64,000 bases of DNA from an uncultured Flavobacteriales bacterium (GCA_937876195.1 CALEIK010000024.1:220579-284578), one strand, 5' to 3'. Counted from the first letter of the stretch, positions 44,059 to 53,731 are shown. Notes: generated by a model from the sequence alone, not told the origin. Numbers and translations: made by a program.

Positions 44059-44078
44059 AGTGGTAAAAAGTGGTAAAA
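44059..44078 (+). promoter_or_regulatory. MraZ-box tandem repeat before mraZ
   Basis: Two exact copies of AGTGGTAAAA in tandem (10-bp period), 32 bp before the mraZ ATG. Known MraZ sites in other bacteria are short GTGG/TGGG-containing direct repeats in front of mraZ itself (AAAGTGG type in Mycoplasma), so autoregulation of the dcw operon is the expected role. Confidence 0.7.
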
Positions 44079-44110
44079 TCTGAGTATTTTTACCCATTAT
44101 AAATACCGTT

Positions 44111-44569
44111 ATGGCAGGACTAGTAGGAGAATTTGAAGTGAAATTGGACGCCAAAGGGCGTTTCATGTTTCCTTCCGGTTTACGGAAGCAACTTCCGCCT
44201 GCTTGTCAAAGAGATTTCATGTTGAATAAAGGTTTTGAAGACTGTCTCACGCTTTTTCCGCTCACCGAATGGGAAAAAATAAGCGAGAAGCTTTCGAAGA
44301 TGAACCTGTTCAAACCCAAGAATCGTATGTTTTATCGTTTGTTTCATCAAGGTGCTAAGTTGATTAGTCTTGATGCGGCTGGGCGTGTACTCGTACCTGT
44401 TGCTCACATGGACCGTGTGGGATTGAAGCAGGAAGTGATGCTCATCGCTTACAACGATCGAATTGAAATCTGGGACAAGTCTAAGTACTTCGAAATGATC
44501 GAAGGCTCCATGGCGGATTTTGCTGATTTGGCAGATGAAGTAATGGGTGACTTGGACAATGGAGAATAA
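44111..44569 (+). CDS. mraZ: Transcriptional regulator MraZ
   Basis: A 152-aa protein with two AbrB-like MraZ repeats: GEFEVKLDAKGRFMFPSGLRKQ near residues 6-27 and LISLDAAGRVLVPVAHMDRVG near 78-98. MraZ forms ring-shaped oligomers that bind direct repeats upstream of its own gene and control the dcw operon. First gene of the cluster; its 3' end overlaps rsmH by 11 bp. Confidence 0.95.
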   Translation: MAGLVGEFEVKLDAKGRFMFPSGLRKQLPPACQRDFMLNKGFEDCLTLFPLTEWEKISEKLSKMNLFKPKNRMFYRLFHQGAKLISLDAAGRVLVPVAHMDRVGLKQEVMLIAYNDRIEIWDKSKYFEMIEGSMADFADLADEVMGDLDNGE

Positions 44570-45476
44570 GCAAGCATATCATATCCCCGTAATGTTGCAA
44601 GAGTGCATTGATGCGCTCCAAATCAATCCCGACGGAACGTACGTTGATGTTACCTTCGGTGGTGGAGGTCATGCGCGTGCCATTTTCGAGCAACTTTCCC
44701 CAAAGGGTAAACTCATTGTTTTTGATCAAGATAAAGATGCCAAACGAAACGCTTGGGAAGCACCCAATTTCTTTTTCGTGGATGCCAATTTTTCCTTTTT
44801 AAGTAATCACTTGCGCTTATTGGGCATTCCTTCGGTCGATGGTATTTTGGCCGATTTAGGTGTTTCGTCGCATCAGTTTGATGAAACAGCAAGAGGATTT
44901 TCCATTCGTGGAAACGCGGCGCTAGACATGCGCATGAATCAAAAAGGAGACTTATCTGCTGAGGTTTTGGTCAATACGTATTCCGAAGCGGAGCTCTTGC
45001 GTGTGTTCAGAAATTATGGGGAGATTCCAAATGCACGAAAATTAGTGAACGCAATCGTGTCGGCACGTTCATCACAGCCACTCAAAACAACAGAAGATTT
45101 GGTCATTGTGGCGGAAAAATGCGCGCCTCGACACAAAGAGAATAAATACATGGCACAAGTCTTTCAAGCCATTCGCATTGAAGTGAACAATGAAATGAGC
45201 GCTTTGGAAGATTTCCTTCATCAAACGGAGAAGGTGATGAATCCAGGAGGACGCTTGGTGGTGATGTCGTACCATTCACTCGAAGATCGATTGGTGAAAA
45301 ACTACATGAAACGTGGCTCACTGACAGGGGAAATCACAAAAGATTTTTACGGGAATGTACTCAAACCATTTACGGAAATTGTCAGACATCCCATCACTGC
45401 AAACGAAGAGGAATTAGAAAGAAACAACCGCGCAAGAAGTGCGAAACTTAGAATAGCTGAACGCAATGGAAAATGA
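44559..45476 (+). CDS. rsmH: 16S rRNA (cytosine1402-N4)-methyltransferase
   Basis: A 305-aa SAM-dependent methyltransferase that N4-methylates C1402 of 16S rRNA in the decoding centre. YHIPVMLQECIDAL is the typical N-terminus, YVDVTFGGGGHARAI the SAM-binding motif I, and GILADLGVSSHQFDETARGFS the family hallmark. Start taken at ATG 44559, four codons after a possible GTG. It overlaps mraZ by 11 bp and the ftsL-like gene by 11 bp, as expected in a coupled dcw operon. Confidence 0.96.
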   Translation: MENKQAYHIPVMLQECIDALQINPDGTYVDVTFGGGGHARAIFEQLSPKGKLIVFDQDKDAKRNAWEAPNFFFVDANFSFLSNHLRLLGIPSVDGILADLGVSSHQFDETARGFSIRGNAALDMRMNQKGDLSAEVLVNTYSEAELLRVFRNYGEIPNARKLVNAIVSARSSQPLKTTEDLVIVAEKCAPRHKENKYMAQVFQAIRIEVNNEMSALEDFLHQTEKVMNPGGRLVVMSYHSLEDRLVKNYMKRGSLTGEITKDFYGNVLKPFTEIVRHPITANEEELERNNRARSAKLRIAERNGK

Positions 45477-45930
45477 ATTTTTAGACCAAGCGCAGCTCGA
45501 TAAACTAAAGGCTGCGGCTGAAGAAGTTGAAAGAAAGAAGCAGGAGAAAACTGCAAAAAAGGAAGCAAAAAAAGCAAAGAGGAAAAAACCAGAAACAAAA
45601 AGCAAACCCTCAAAACCAAATGCATTTGTTCAAATATTGAACGGGGATTTTCTGACAAAGGAGTTCATTCTGAACAATTTGAACTTCATCTTCTTTTTGA
45701 TTTTTCTTTTGATTCTACTTGTAGCAAAAGGGTATTACGGCAAGCAGTTGTCGTCGGATGTGGTAAAAACACAGCGAGAACTGGATGAAATCACCTCAGA
45801 TTATTTTGAGGCCAAAGCGAAGCTAGAAGAGAAAACACGTCGCATGGAATTGGTAGAAAAATTAGAAAGAACAGGATTAAGAGAAACGGTAAATCCGACA
45901 AAAGTAATACGGATCAAAGAAACGAAGTGA
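45466..45930 (+). CDS. FtsL-like divisome protein
   Basis: A 154-aa bitopic protein: a Lys/Glu-rich cytoplasmic N-terminus (about 1-60, with a KKEAKKAKRKK stretch), one membrane helix at about 72-88 (LNFIFFLIFLLILLVAKG), and a short coiled coil outside (about 95-140). Size, topology and position between rsmH and the FtsI-type PBP are those of FtsL, which links FtsQ and FtsW/FtsI. Sequence is only weakly conserved, so the call rests on topology and context. Its stop overlaps the GTG start of the PBP gene. Confidence 0.85.
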   Translation: MENEFLDQAQLDKLKAAAEEVERKKQEKTAKKEAKKAKRKKPETKSKPSKPNAFVQILNGDFLTKEFILNNLNFIFFLIFLLILLVAKGYYGKQLSSDVVKTQRELDEITSDYFEAKAKLEEKTRRMELVEKLERTGLRETVNPTKVIRIKETK

Positions 45931-48041
45931 GCGAGAAAAAAGACATATTCTGGAGGGCTTATCTGATTTATTTCGGATTCGTTGTTGTCATGCTTGTCGT
46001 GCTGGTAAAAACAGTGTCGATTCAGTTTGAGGATGGTCGCCCTGTGTTTTTGACCTCTACAGACGGAGAAGACAAAATGCCCACGCGCGTTGTGAAACGG
46101 ATTCCTCGCAGAGGACAAATCCTGGATGTGAATTATACACCGCTGGTTACCTCTGTTTCATTTTTTGATATCCACATGGATCCAACGGTAGTGAAGACAA
46201 AGATTTTTGACGAAGAAATCTCAGACCTGTGCCGAGAACTAGCAAAAATGTATCCAGCGAAGACGGCGGGTGAATATGAACGATTTATTCGTGACGGTAG
46301 AACTCGAGGAGCACGTTACCTACTGATCCGAAAAAAAGCCACGAACGAGGAACGGAAAAAATTGCGCGAACTGCCGATTTTCAGATTAGGTCGCCTAAAG
46401 GGTGGTTTGATCGACAATGAAGAAACAATCATTCGGAAACGTCCGCATGGAGAGTTGTTGAAAAGAACCCTTGGATATGTTCGTGAAGACGGTACCAGCG
46501 ATTTGAAAGTTGGAATTGAAGGCGCTTACGATGAATACCTGAGAGGAGCTGAAGGTGAGGAGGTCGAACAGAAAATTTCAACAGGCTGGAAGAAAATTGG
46601 TCCTGTGACGAAAGAAGCGGTTCCGGGAGCGAATGTGATAACAACGATCGACAAAGAAATCCAAGAGGTGGCACATTCTGAATTATTGCGCCAATTGCAA
46701 AATCAAGAGGCAAAAAATGGTTGTGTGATTGTGATGGATGTCAAAACGGGCTACGTCAAAGCGATTGTAAACTTACGCCGTGACATCAACGGAAATTACA
46801 ACGAAGCTTACAATCAGGCAATTGGAACGAAGGAAGTTCCTGGTTCAACGTTTAAACTGGCTTCATTGATGGCGCTTTTGGAAGATGAAAAAGTGAAACT
46901 CACCGACAAGGTCAATGCTTCTGGGACATACAAGTTTTATGATCGAACTCAATACGATTCTAACCATGGGTATGGATATGGAGTGATCACCGTTCAAGAA
47001 GCTTTTGAAAAATCGTCGAATGTATTTTCCAAGATTATTAATGATGCCTACAAAAATGAACCAGATCGATTCATTGAGCGACTGAAGGGATTCGGCTTGG
47101 CAGATTCACTTGGAATTGACTTGGCGGGGGAACCCAAACCAACAATGCACGCTCCGGGTTCTAAATATTGGTACGGTACTTCATTGCCTTGGATGGCGAT
47201 TGGGTATGAGTTTTTACAAACCCCACTGCAAACCTTAGCGCTCTACAACGCTGTTGCTAACAACGGAACGTTGGTGCGCCCACAATTTGTGAAAGAAATC
47301 AGGCAAGGAAATGAAGTGATAAAAACATATCCACCATTCATCATTAGGGATAAAATTTGTTCTGAGAGCACATTGAAAGATGTCAGAGCTTGTCTGAAAG
47401 GTGTGGTGACAAGAGGAACGGGATCTGCGTTGCAGTCGGCATTTTTTGATATCGCTGGAAAAACAGGAACGGCTGTCGTGTTGAACGAAGATGCCAAGTA
47501 CGGAGCAAAAGGTGAGAAGAAATACCAAGCATCCTTCGCAGGCTATTTTCCAGCGGATAATCCCATTTACTCCTGCATTGTTGTCATCTCTGCACCTACC
47601 AAAGATATCTACGGTGCAACGGTGTCGGGAACTGTCTTCACGGCCATTGCGAATAAAGTGTACGCTTCGAGCTTGGAATACCATAAACCTGTGAATAAGG
47701 GAAACAAAAAAACGACTCCTCTGCCAATTTCAAAGGATGGGAACCGCTACGATTTGTTTAAAACGTACAAATTGCTCGGAATTCCTTTCGCAACGAGTAC
47801 ATCAGCTCCTTGGGTGAATACAAACAGTACAGGCAAAAAGGTAGAATCAAGCAAAAGATATATTGGAAAGAAAACAGTACCGAACGTGATAGGAATGACA
47901 GCGAAAGATGCCGTGTTCTTAATCGAAGAAACGGGAATGCGGGCAACAATAAAGGGATATGGAAAGGTAGTAAGCCAGTCGATATTCCCTGGAAAGGAAG
48001 TGCATAAAGGAGTACTCATAGAATTGACATTAAAGAAATGA
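45927..48041 (+). CDS. ftsI: Division-type penicillin-binding protein with PASTA domain (FtsI/PBP3)
   Basis: A 704-aa class B transpeptidase. A membrane anchor at 11-29 is followed by the dimerisation domain (RRGQILDVNYTPLV) and the transpeptidase: nucleophile Ser307 in PGSTFKLAS, SSN at 363-365 and KTG at 512-514. A single PASTA domain (VPNVIGMTAKDAVFLIEETG) ends the protein at about 645-704. It crosslinks septal peptidoglycan with FtsW. Start is GTG at 45927, overlapping the ftsL-like stop (GTGA). The 3' end overlaps murE by 4 bp. Confidence 0.94.
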   Translation: MSEKKDIFWRAYLIYFGFVVVMLVVLVKTVSIQFEDGRPVFLTSTDGEDKMPTRVVKRIPRRGQILDVNYTPLVTSVSFFDIHMDPTVVKTKIFDEEISDLCRELAKMYPAKTAGEYERFIRDGRTRGARYLLIRKKATNEERKKLRELPIFRLGRLKGGLIDNEETIIRKRPHGELLKRTLGYVREDGTSDLKVGIEGAYDEYLRGAEGEEVEQKISTGWKKIGPVTKEAVPGANVITTIDKEIQEVAHSELLRQLQNQEAKNGCVIVMDVKTGYVKAIVNLRRDINGNYNEAYNQAIGTKEVPGSTFKLASLMALLEDEKVKLTDKVNASGTYKFYDRTQYDSNHGYGYGVITVQEAFEKSSNVFSKIINDAYKNEPDRFIERLKGFGLADSLGIDLAGEPKPTMHAPGSKYWYGTSLPWMAIGYEFLQTPLQTLALYNAVANNGTLVRPQFVKEIRQGNEVIKTYPPFIIRDKICSESTLKDVRACLKGVVTRGTGSALQSAFFDIAGKTGTAVVLNEDAKYGAKGEKKYQASFAGYFPADNPIYSCIVVISAPTKDIYGATVSGTVFTAIANKVYASSLEYHKPVNKGNKKTTPLPISKDGNRYDLFKTYKLLGIPFATSTSAPWVNTNSTGKKVESSKRYIGKKTVPNVIGMTAKDAVFLIEETGMRATIKGYGKVVSQSIFPGKEVHKGVLIELTLKK

Positions 48042-49498
48042 AGACATTAAAGGACATATTGTATGGAGTGAATATTATTGCTGTATCTGGCAATACAGGT
48101 GTAGAGGTGGGTGCCTTGACATTTGATTCGCGCAAGGCAATTCCTTCCGCAGTGTTCTTTGCGATAAAAGGAGTTGCCAACGATGGACATGATTACTTAG
48201 ATCAGGCATCAAATCAAGGGTGTCAGGTATTTATTGTTTCACAAGCCATTACAGCTCCAGCTGGAAGTACTGTTGTGCAGGTAGAAAATACGCACAAGGC
48301 ACTTGGAATCATGGCGAGTAATTTTTACGATGAACCCTCCGCTGAATTGCAGCTTGTGGGTGTCACAGGGACAAATGGAAAAACAACCATCGCGACATTG
48401 CTCTACGGACTGTACACTGAATTGGGACATAAAACCGGACTCATTTCCACTGTCGTAAATAAAATAGCAGACAAGGATATTCCATCGACGCACACAACAC
48501 CTGATCCAATTCAATTGAATGCATTGTTGCGACAAATGGTAGATGAAGGTTGTTCTCATTGCTTCATGGAAGTTAGTTCGCACGCGTTGCATCAACAGCG
48601 CGTAGCAGGATTGACGTTTGCTGGAGGTGTTTTCACCAATATCACGCACGATCATTTGGATTACCACAAGACGTTCAGAGAATACATTGATGTCAAAAAA
48701 TCCTTTTTCGATCAACTTCCAAAAGGAGCGTTTGCGCTGACGAATGTGGACGATAAGAACGGCGAGGTGATGCTGCAAAACACACAAGCGAAGAAACGAA
48801 GCTACGCACTCAAGTCCATGGCGGATTACAAAGCGAAAGTACTGGAAAACCAATTCTCAGGCTTAGTCCTGAACATGAACGGAACGGAACTTTGGGCGCG
48901 TTTAATTGGAGATTTCAATGCGTATAATTTATTGGCAGTTTATGCTGTGAGTCAAGAATTGGGAGATGATGAATTGGAAGTATTAACCGTACTCAGCAAA
49001 CTCAATTCCGTTGATGGAAGATTTCAGTATTTCAGAAGTCCCTCAGGAATTACAGCAATTATTGATTATGCACATACGCCAGATGCATTGGAAAATGTGT
49101 TGAAGACCATTGAAAATATTCGCACCAAGAACGAAACGGTGTACACAGTTGTTGGGTGCGGTGGAGATAGGGATGTAACGAAACGACCAGAAATGGCGGC
49201 AATTGCCTGCAAACTTTCAGATAAAGTGATTCTCACCTCAGATAATCCAAGATCTGAAGATCCAGATGCAATCATCGAAGATATGATGAAGGGTGTCGAT
49301 GCAGTTAGCTTCAAAAAGACGCTTTCAATTACCGATCGAGCACAGGCAATTAAAACGGCAATTTCCATGGCAGACGAAAACGACATCATTCTGATTGCTG
49401 GGAAGGGGCATGAAAAATACCAAGAAATTAAAGGGGTGCGCCACGACTTTGATGATTTAGCAACGACAATCGAATTATTCAATAAACTCAATAAATAA
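48038..49498 (+). CDS. murE: UDP-MurNAc-L-Ala-D-Glu:meso-diaminopimelate ligase
   Basis: A 486-aa Mur ligase that adds the third residue of the stem peptide. The ATP loop VTGTNGKTT is at 109-117, HTTPDPI marks the substrate-binding region, and DNPR at 402-405 is the motif that selects meso-diaminopimelate over lysine. Length is usual. ATGA overlap with the upstream PBP gene and a shared base with mraY (TAATG). Confidence 0.97.
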   Translation: MKTLKDILYGVNIIAVSGNTGVEVGALTFDSRKAIPSAVFFAIKGVANDGHDYLDQASNQGCQVFIVSQAITAPAGSTVVQVENTHKALGIMASNFYDEPSAELQLVGVTGTNGKTTIATLLYGLYTELGHKTGLISTVVNKIADKDIPSTHTTPDPIQLNALLRQMVDEGCSHCFMEVSSHALHQQRVAGLTFAGGVFTNITHDHLDYHKTFREYIDVKKSFFDQLPKGAFALTNVDDKNGEVMLQNTQAKKRSYALKSMADYKAKVLENQFSGLVLNMNGTELWARLIGDFNAYNLLAVYAVSQELGDDELEVLTVLSKLNSVDGRFQYFRSPSGITAIIDYAHTPDALENVLKTIENIRTKNETVYTVVGCGGDRDVTKRPEMAAIACKLSDKVILTSDNPRSEDPDAIIEDMMKGVDAVSFKKTLSITDRAQAIKTAISMADENDIILIAGKGHEKYQEIKGVRHDFDDLATTIELFNKLNK

Positions 49499-50745
49499 TG
49501 CTGTATTACTTATTCAATTACTTAGACTCAATCAACTTCCCAGGGGCAGGGTTGTTTGATTATATCTCGTTTCGAGCAGGAATGGCTTTGATTACTTCAC
49601 TCATCGTATCCATTGTTTTTGGTAAACGGTTAATTGGACTGCTCCAAAAGCAACAGATTGGTGAAACAGTGCGCGATTTGGGATTGGACGGTCAACTAGC
49701 GAAGGCGGGAACCCCAACAATGGGTGGATTGATCATCCTTGCAGCCATTTTAATTCCAACATTACTTTTTGCAAAACTGGACAATATCTATGTCATTACG
49801 ATGCTCATTTCGACAGTTTGGTTGGGAGCAATCGGCTTTTTAGACGATTACATTAAAGTATTCAAAAAGAACAAAGAGGGATTAGCAGGGCGTTTTAAAA
49901 TCATCGGACAAATTGGGGTTGGAATTATCGTTGGCTCCATACTATACTTCAGCGAAGACGTGCAAGTGCATAAAAAGGTCAAAGCGGATTACGTGCTTTC
50001 AGCCGATGAAACCTTGGTGACAGGTCAACATGCTTCTCTGGAAGATGGAGACAATTCAAAGTGGATTAAAACACATGACATGACCACCACCATTCCTTTC
50101 ATCAAAGGAAATGAATTCAACTACAACTGGTTATTGGGTGATTCAGCTAAAATGTGGGGCTGGTTGTTGTTCATTCCCGTGGTAATCTTCATCGTGATTG
50201 CCGTTTCCAATGGTGCGAACATGACCGATGGTTTGGATGGTTTAGCCACTGGATCTTCAGCAATTATCGGGATCGCTTTGGCGGTTCTGGCCTATGTCAG
50301 TTCCAACGTCAAATTCGCCGATTACCTCGATGTGATGTACATCCCAATGGCAGAAGAACTGGTAATTTTTATCGCAGCATTTGTTGGAGCTTGTATCGGT
50401 TTCTTGTGGTACAATTCATTCCCAGCACAAGTGTTCATGGGAGATACTGGAAGTTTAGCTCTCGGTGGGATTATCGCCGTATTTGCCATTTCTATCCGCA
50501 AAGAATTATTGATTCCAATTTTATGTGGGGTCTTTTTGATTGAGAATCTATCTGTGATTATGCAGGTGGGATGGTTCAAGTTCACCAAGCGACGATATGG
50601 AGAGGGCAGAAGGATTTTCCTCATGGCGCCATTGCATCATCATTATCAGAAGAAAGGATTGCACGAGGCAAAAATTGTCGCGCGTTTTTGGATTGTCGCA
50701 GTATTACTCGCGGTAATCACCATTGTAACATTGAAAGTAAGATAA
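49498..50745 (+). CDS. mraY: Phospho-MurNAc-pentapeptide transferase
   Basis: A 415-aa polytopic enzyme that moves phospho-MurNAc-pentapeptide from UDP to undecaprenyl phosphate to form lipid I. KAGTPTMGGLIIL, GFLDDYIKVFKKNKEGL (catalytic Asp pair), NMTDGLDGLATG and APLHHHYQKKG are all diagnostic. About ten helices. As in other Bacteroidetes it has a large insertion (about residues 155-215) in a loop compared with the 360-aa E. coli enzyme. One-base overlap with murE. Confidence 0.97.
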   Translation: MLYYLFNYLDSINFPGAGLFDYISFRAGMALITSLIVSIVFGKRLIGLLQKQQIGETVRDLGLDGQLAKAGTPTMGGLIILAAILIPTLLFAKLDNIYVITMLISTVWLGAIGFLDDYIKVFKKNKEGLAGRFKIIGQIGVGIIVGSILYFSEDVQVHKKVKADYVLSADETLVTGQHASLEDGDNSKWIKTHDMTTTIPFIKGNEFNYNWLLGDSAKMWGWLLFIPVVIFIVIAVSNGANMTDGLDGLATGSSAIIGIALAVLAYVSSNVKFADYLDVMYIPMAEELVIFIAAFVGACIGFLWYNSFPAQVFMGDTGSLALGGIIAVFAISIRKELLIPILCGVFLIENLSVIMQVGWFKFTKRRYGEGRRIFLMAPLHHHYQKKGLHEAKIVARFWIVAVLLAVITIVTLKVR

Positions 50746-52092
50746 TTGGGTCTAACAGGTAGACATATCGCCATTTTGGGTGCTGGAGAAAGCGGCATTG
50801 GAACTGCTATGCTTGCGAAGAAGCATGGTTGGACAGTTTTTGTGTCTGACTATGGTAAAATTCACGACAAGTTCAAACCCGCATTGGAAGAGTTGGACGT
50901 GGAATGGGAAGAAGGAACCCACAGCATGGAGCGGATACTTTCAGTTGATTTGGTGGTGAAGTCACCTGGGATTCCACCAACTGCTCCGAGCATTGTAGCA
51001 TTGAAGGAAAAAGGAATTAAAGTGATTTCTGAAATCGAATTTGCGGCTAACTATTCAGACGCAAAGAAGATTTGTATCACTGGAAGCAACGGAAAAACGA
51101 CAACAACATTGATGATTCACCATGTGCTAAAAAAGGCAGGGTTTAATGTTGGATTGGCAGGAAACATTGGAGAAAGCTACGCAAAACAGGTCGCGCGAGA
51201 ATCGTATGATTGGTATGTGTTGGAGTTGAGCTCTTTTCAATTGGACGATATGTTTGACTTCAAAGCGGACATTGCAGTGCTGTTGAATATCACACCCGAT
51301 CACCTCGATCGCTACGATTACAGCATGGAGAATTACGCGGATTCAAAATTTCGCATCGTTCAAAATCAAACCAAAAACGACTGGTTCATCTACAATTTCG
51401 ATGACCCAATTATACAGGCAGGAATAAAAAAAAGAAACATCAAAGCACAGCATGCACCTTTTTCTTTAACGGAGAAGTTGAAGCTTGGCGGGTATGTCAA
51501 CAGCAAGGAACAAATAACAATAAACATAAAAGATCAATTCACTATGTCAATTCATGATTTAGCCTTAAAAGGCAAGCACAATTTGCAGAATTCCTTAGCT
51601 TCAGGAATCGCGTCTCGCATTTTAGAGATTAGAAAGGAAGCAGTAAGAGAAAGTCTGAGTGACTTTGTCAATGTTGAACACCGATTAGAGTTCGTGGCAA
51701 AAGTTCACGGCATCGAGTTCATTAACGACTCCAAAGCGACCAACGTAAACTCAACATGGTTTGCACTTGAGAGCATGGAACATCCAACAGTTTGGATTGT
51801 TGGTGGTGTTGATAAGGGCAATGATTACTCAGAGCTAGTTGCATTGGTAAGAGACAAGGTGAAAGCCATCATCTGCCTAGGAAAAAACAACGAGAAAATC
51901 ATCGAAGCGTTTCAAAACGAGGTGGAAACGATTGTGGAAGCATCGAACGCACTTGAAGCAGTAGCTTATGGTTACAGATTGGCGTCAAAAGATGAAACAG
52001 TCTTGTTGTCACCAGCATGTGCAAGTTTCGACTTGTTCGAAAACTACGAGCACAGAGGGAACGAGTTTAAAAAAGCGGTAAGATCACTGTAA
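50746..52092 (+). CDS. murD: UDP-MurNAc-L-alanine:D-glutamate ligase
   Basis: A 448-aa Mur ligase adding D-Glu. The N-terminal Rossmann-like domain has HIAILGAGESGIGTA, the ATP loop ITGSNGKTTTT starts at 111, and the C-terminal domain has FINDSKATNVNSTWFALE and LLSPACASFDLFENYEHRG. Start is TTG at 50746, directly after the mraY stop; there is no ATG before the Rossmann strand. One base separates it from the 159-aa gene, whose product resembles its own C-terminal domain. Confidence 0.96.
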   Translation: MGLTGRHIAILGAGESGIGTAMLAKKHGWTVFVSDYGKIHDKFKPALEELDVEWEEGTHSMERILSVDLVVKSPGIPPTAPSIVALKEKGIKVISEIEFAANYSDAKKICITGSNGKTTTTLMIHHVLKKAGFNVGLAGNIGESYAKQVARESYDWYVLELSSFQLDDMFDFKADIAVLLNITPDHLDRYDYSMENYADSKFRIVQNQTKNDWFIYNFDDPIIQAGIKKRNIKAQHAPFSLTEKLKLGGYVNSKEQITINIKDQFTMSIHDLALKGKHNLQNSLASGIASRILEIRKEAVRESLSDFVNVEHRLEFVAKVHGIEFINDSKATNVNSTWFALESMEHPTVWIVGGVDKGNDYSELVALVRDKVKAIICLGKNNEKIIEAFQNEVETIVEASNALEAVAYGYRLASKDETVLLSPACASFDLFENYEHRGNEFKKAVRSL

Positions 52093-52093
52093 T

Positions 52094-52573
52094 ATGATTT
52101 CGAAAAAGACAACTGTTGTTTCGAGTGAAGAACAATTGCTCGATGCACGAAAAACAGGACTGAATGAGGCACAGCAAGTCAATGCGATGCAGGTACACGG
52201 AAAAGTGCTTGGCATGGACGCGTTTTCTTGGGTAAACCCTCAGATGGATATGCTAGCGACATTCTTGAACTCTCTTCCATTCTCCATGGTCTGGGCAGCT
52301 AACCACGATCAAATTAAATGGTGTTTGGAACAATTCCCTGGACTCGTATCCAAATTGGAAACGGTGATCGTATGTGACAATGCCACGCTGAACGTTGATG
52401 CATCGGTGCTAGACAAAATCACAACCGTGGTTTGTATTGAAGGAACCGAAGACGCAATGGAATTTGTGAAAGCTACGAAACGCGCAAAAGCAGCATTCTT
52501 GTTCACAACCAATGGAGCAAACGCGCACGACGAAATCGCAATTTTTAACGAATTCATACGACTGTATAAATAG
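52094..52573 (+). CDS. 159-aa protein between murD and ftsW, resembling the MurD C-terminal domain
   Basis: Not a named family that I know. By eye its residues from about 60 to 159 align with MurD residues about 345-448: FSMVW against PTVWIV, KLETVIVC against KVKAIICL, ITTVVCIEGTEDAMEFV against VETIVEASNALEAVA, and AAFLFTTNGANAHDEIAIFNEF against TVLLSPACASFDLFENYEHRG. The catalytic and ATP-binding domains are absent. The first about 55 residues have no counterpart. It lies 1 bp after murD and directly abuts ftsW (stop TAG, then ATG), so it is translated as part of the dcw operon. It could be a regulatory or scaffold piece that docks on Mur enzymes, which is speculation. Confidence 0.85.
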   Translation: MISKKTTVVSSEEQLLDARKTGLNEAQQVNAMQVHGKVLGMDAFSWVNPQMDMLATFLNSLPFSMVWAANHDQIKWCLEQFPGLVSKLETVIVCDNATLNVDASVLDKITTVVCIEGTEDAMEFVKATKRAKAAFLFTTNGANAHDEIAIFNEFIRLYK

Positions 52574-53731
52574 ATGCAAAACATACTTAAATACTTAAAA
52601 GGTGACAAGGTAATTTGGGTGATTACCCTTCTTATGCTTGCGTTTTCGCTTGTAAGTGTTTATAGTTTTGTGCCTATCCTAGTCAAAATGGAAGGCGGCA
52701 CCCCATTCAAATATTTGTTCAAACACTTTATATACGTGTTGATCGGTATTGGAGTCATGTACTGGGTGCATAAAAAGGATCCCAAGTATGTTTCGCAACT
52801 GTCGAAATTTGCATTTTATTTAGCCGTTGCGTTGCTGATTTTCACCTTCTTCTTTGGAACAAGAGTGAACGATGCTGGCAGATGGGTGAGAATTCCCTTT
52901 GTGGGACTTACGTTTCAGTCTTCGGATTTCGCCAAACTGGCAATCATCGTGTATCTGTCGCGCTTGCTGGTCAAGAAAAAAGATGTGTTAAACACGTGGA
53001 AAGGTGGCTTCTGGCCTGTAGTTATCCCTGTACTTGTTATTTGTGGATTGATTGTAAAGGATAACTTTTCTACAGCAGCACTTTTGTTCGCGATTTGTTT
53101 AACGTTGATGTTTCTAGGCAGAGTCCCAATCCTGAAAATCTTAAGCATCATTGGAGGTGGAATTGCATTGCTCTCGTTTGTAGTACTCATACACAAAGCG
53201 GCACCAGAACTTAATTTATTGCCGCGTCTTGATACGTGGGAAAATAGAATTATGAATCGGATGGACGATGACAAGGACGTCATTGCCAATGCCCAATCGC
53301 TCAATGCCCAGCTTGCCATTTACAGCGGTTCGATTTTAGGAAAGGGCGTGGGAGACGGTGAACTGAAAGAATACCTCCCTGAGGCCTATGCCGATTTTTA
53401 CTATTCGAGTTTTGTCGAGGAATTTGGGTTGATATCTTCCATTTTCTTAATCCTGCTCTACTTGATTTTACTCTATCGAATTATGCGTATCGGAATGCGC
53501 TCAAAGAATTTATTTGAAACCTACGTCTGTATCGGAATTGGGGTGTTAATGCTGACACAGGCTTCTGTCAATATGCTCGTCTGTACAGGTATTTTTCCCG
53601 TAACAGGACAAAACATGCCGTTACTAGCAATGGGTGGTTCAGCATTGATCATGACAGCATTGGGATTGGGAATTGTGCAATCAATTGCTGCCAATCAAAA
53701 TAAGGAAATTGAAAAAGAAGAAGAGAATTAA
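52574..53731 (+). CDS. ftsW: Septal peptidoglycan glycosyltransferase FtsW
   Basis: A 385-aa SEDS-family protein with about ten helices that polymerises lipid II at the septum with FtsI. WVRIPFVGLTFQSSDFAKLAIIVYL carries the catalytic-Asp region of SEDS enzymes, and VTGQNMPLLAMGGSALIM is the classic C-terminal signature. Position between murD and murG is canonical for FtsW rather than RodA. Shares one base with murG. Confidence 0.95.
   Translation: MQNILKYLKGDKVIWVITLLMLAFSLVSVYSFVPILVKMEGGTPFKYLFKHFIYVLIGIGVMYWVHKKDPKYVSQLSKFAFYLAVALLIFTFFFGTRVNDAGRWVRIPFVGLTFQSSDFAKLAIIVYLSRLLVKKKDVLNTWKGGFWPVVIPVLVICGLIVKDNFSTAALLFAICLTLMFLGRVPILKILSIIGGGIALLSFVVLIHKAAPELNLLPRLDTWENRIMNRMDDDKDVIANAQSLNAQLAIYSGSILGKGVGDGELKEYLPEAYADFYYSSFVEEFGLISSIFLILLYLILLYRIMRIGMRSKNLFETYVCIGIGVLMLTQASVNMLVCTGIFPVTGQNMPLLAMGGSALIMTALGLGIVQSIAANQNKEIEKEEEN

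Noticed and set aside
44547..44558. Alternative GTG start of rsmH
   Set aside because: Adds only MTWT before the conserved MENKQAYHIPVML; the ATG at 44559 is the stronger codon and gives a normal N-terminus.
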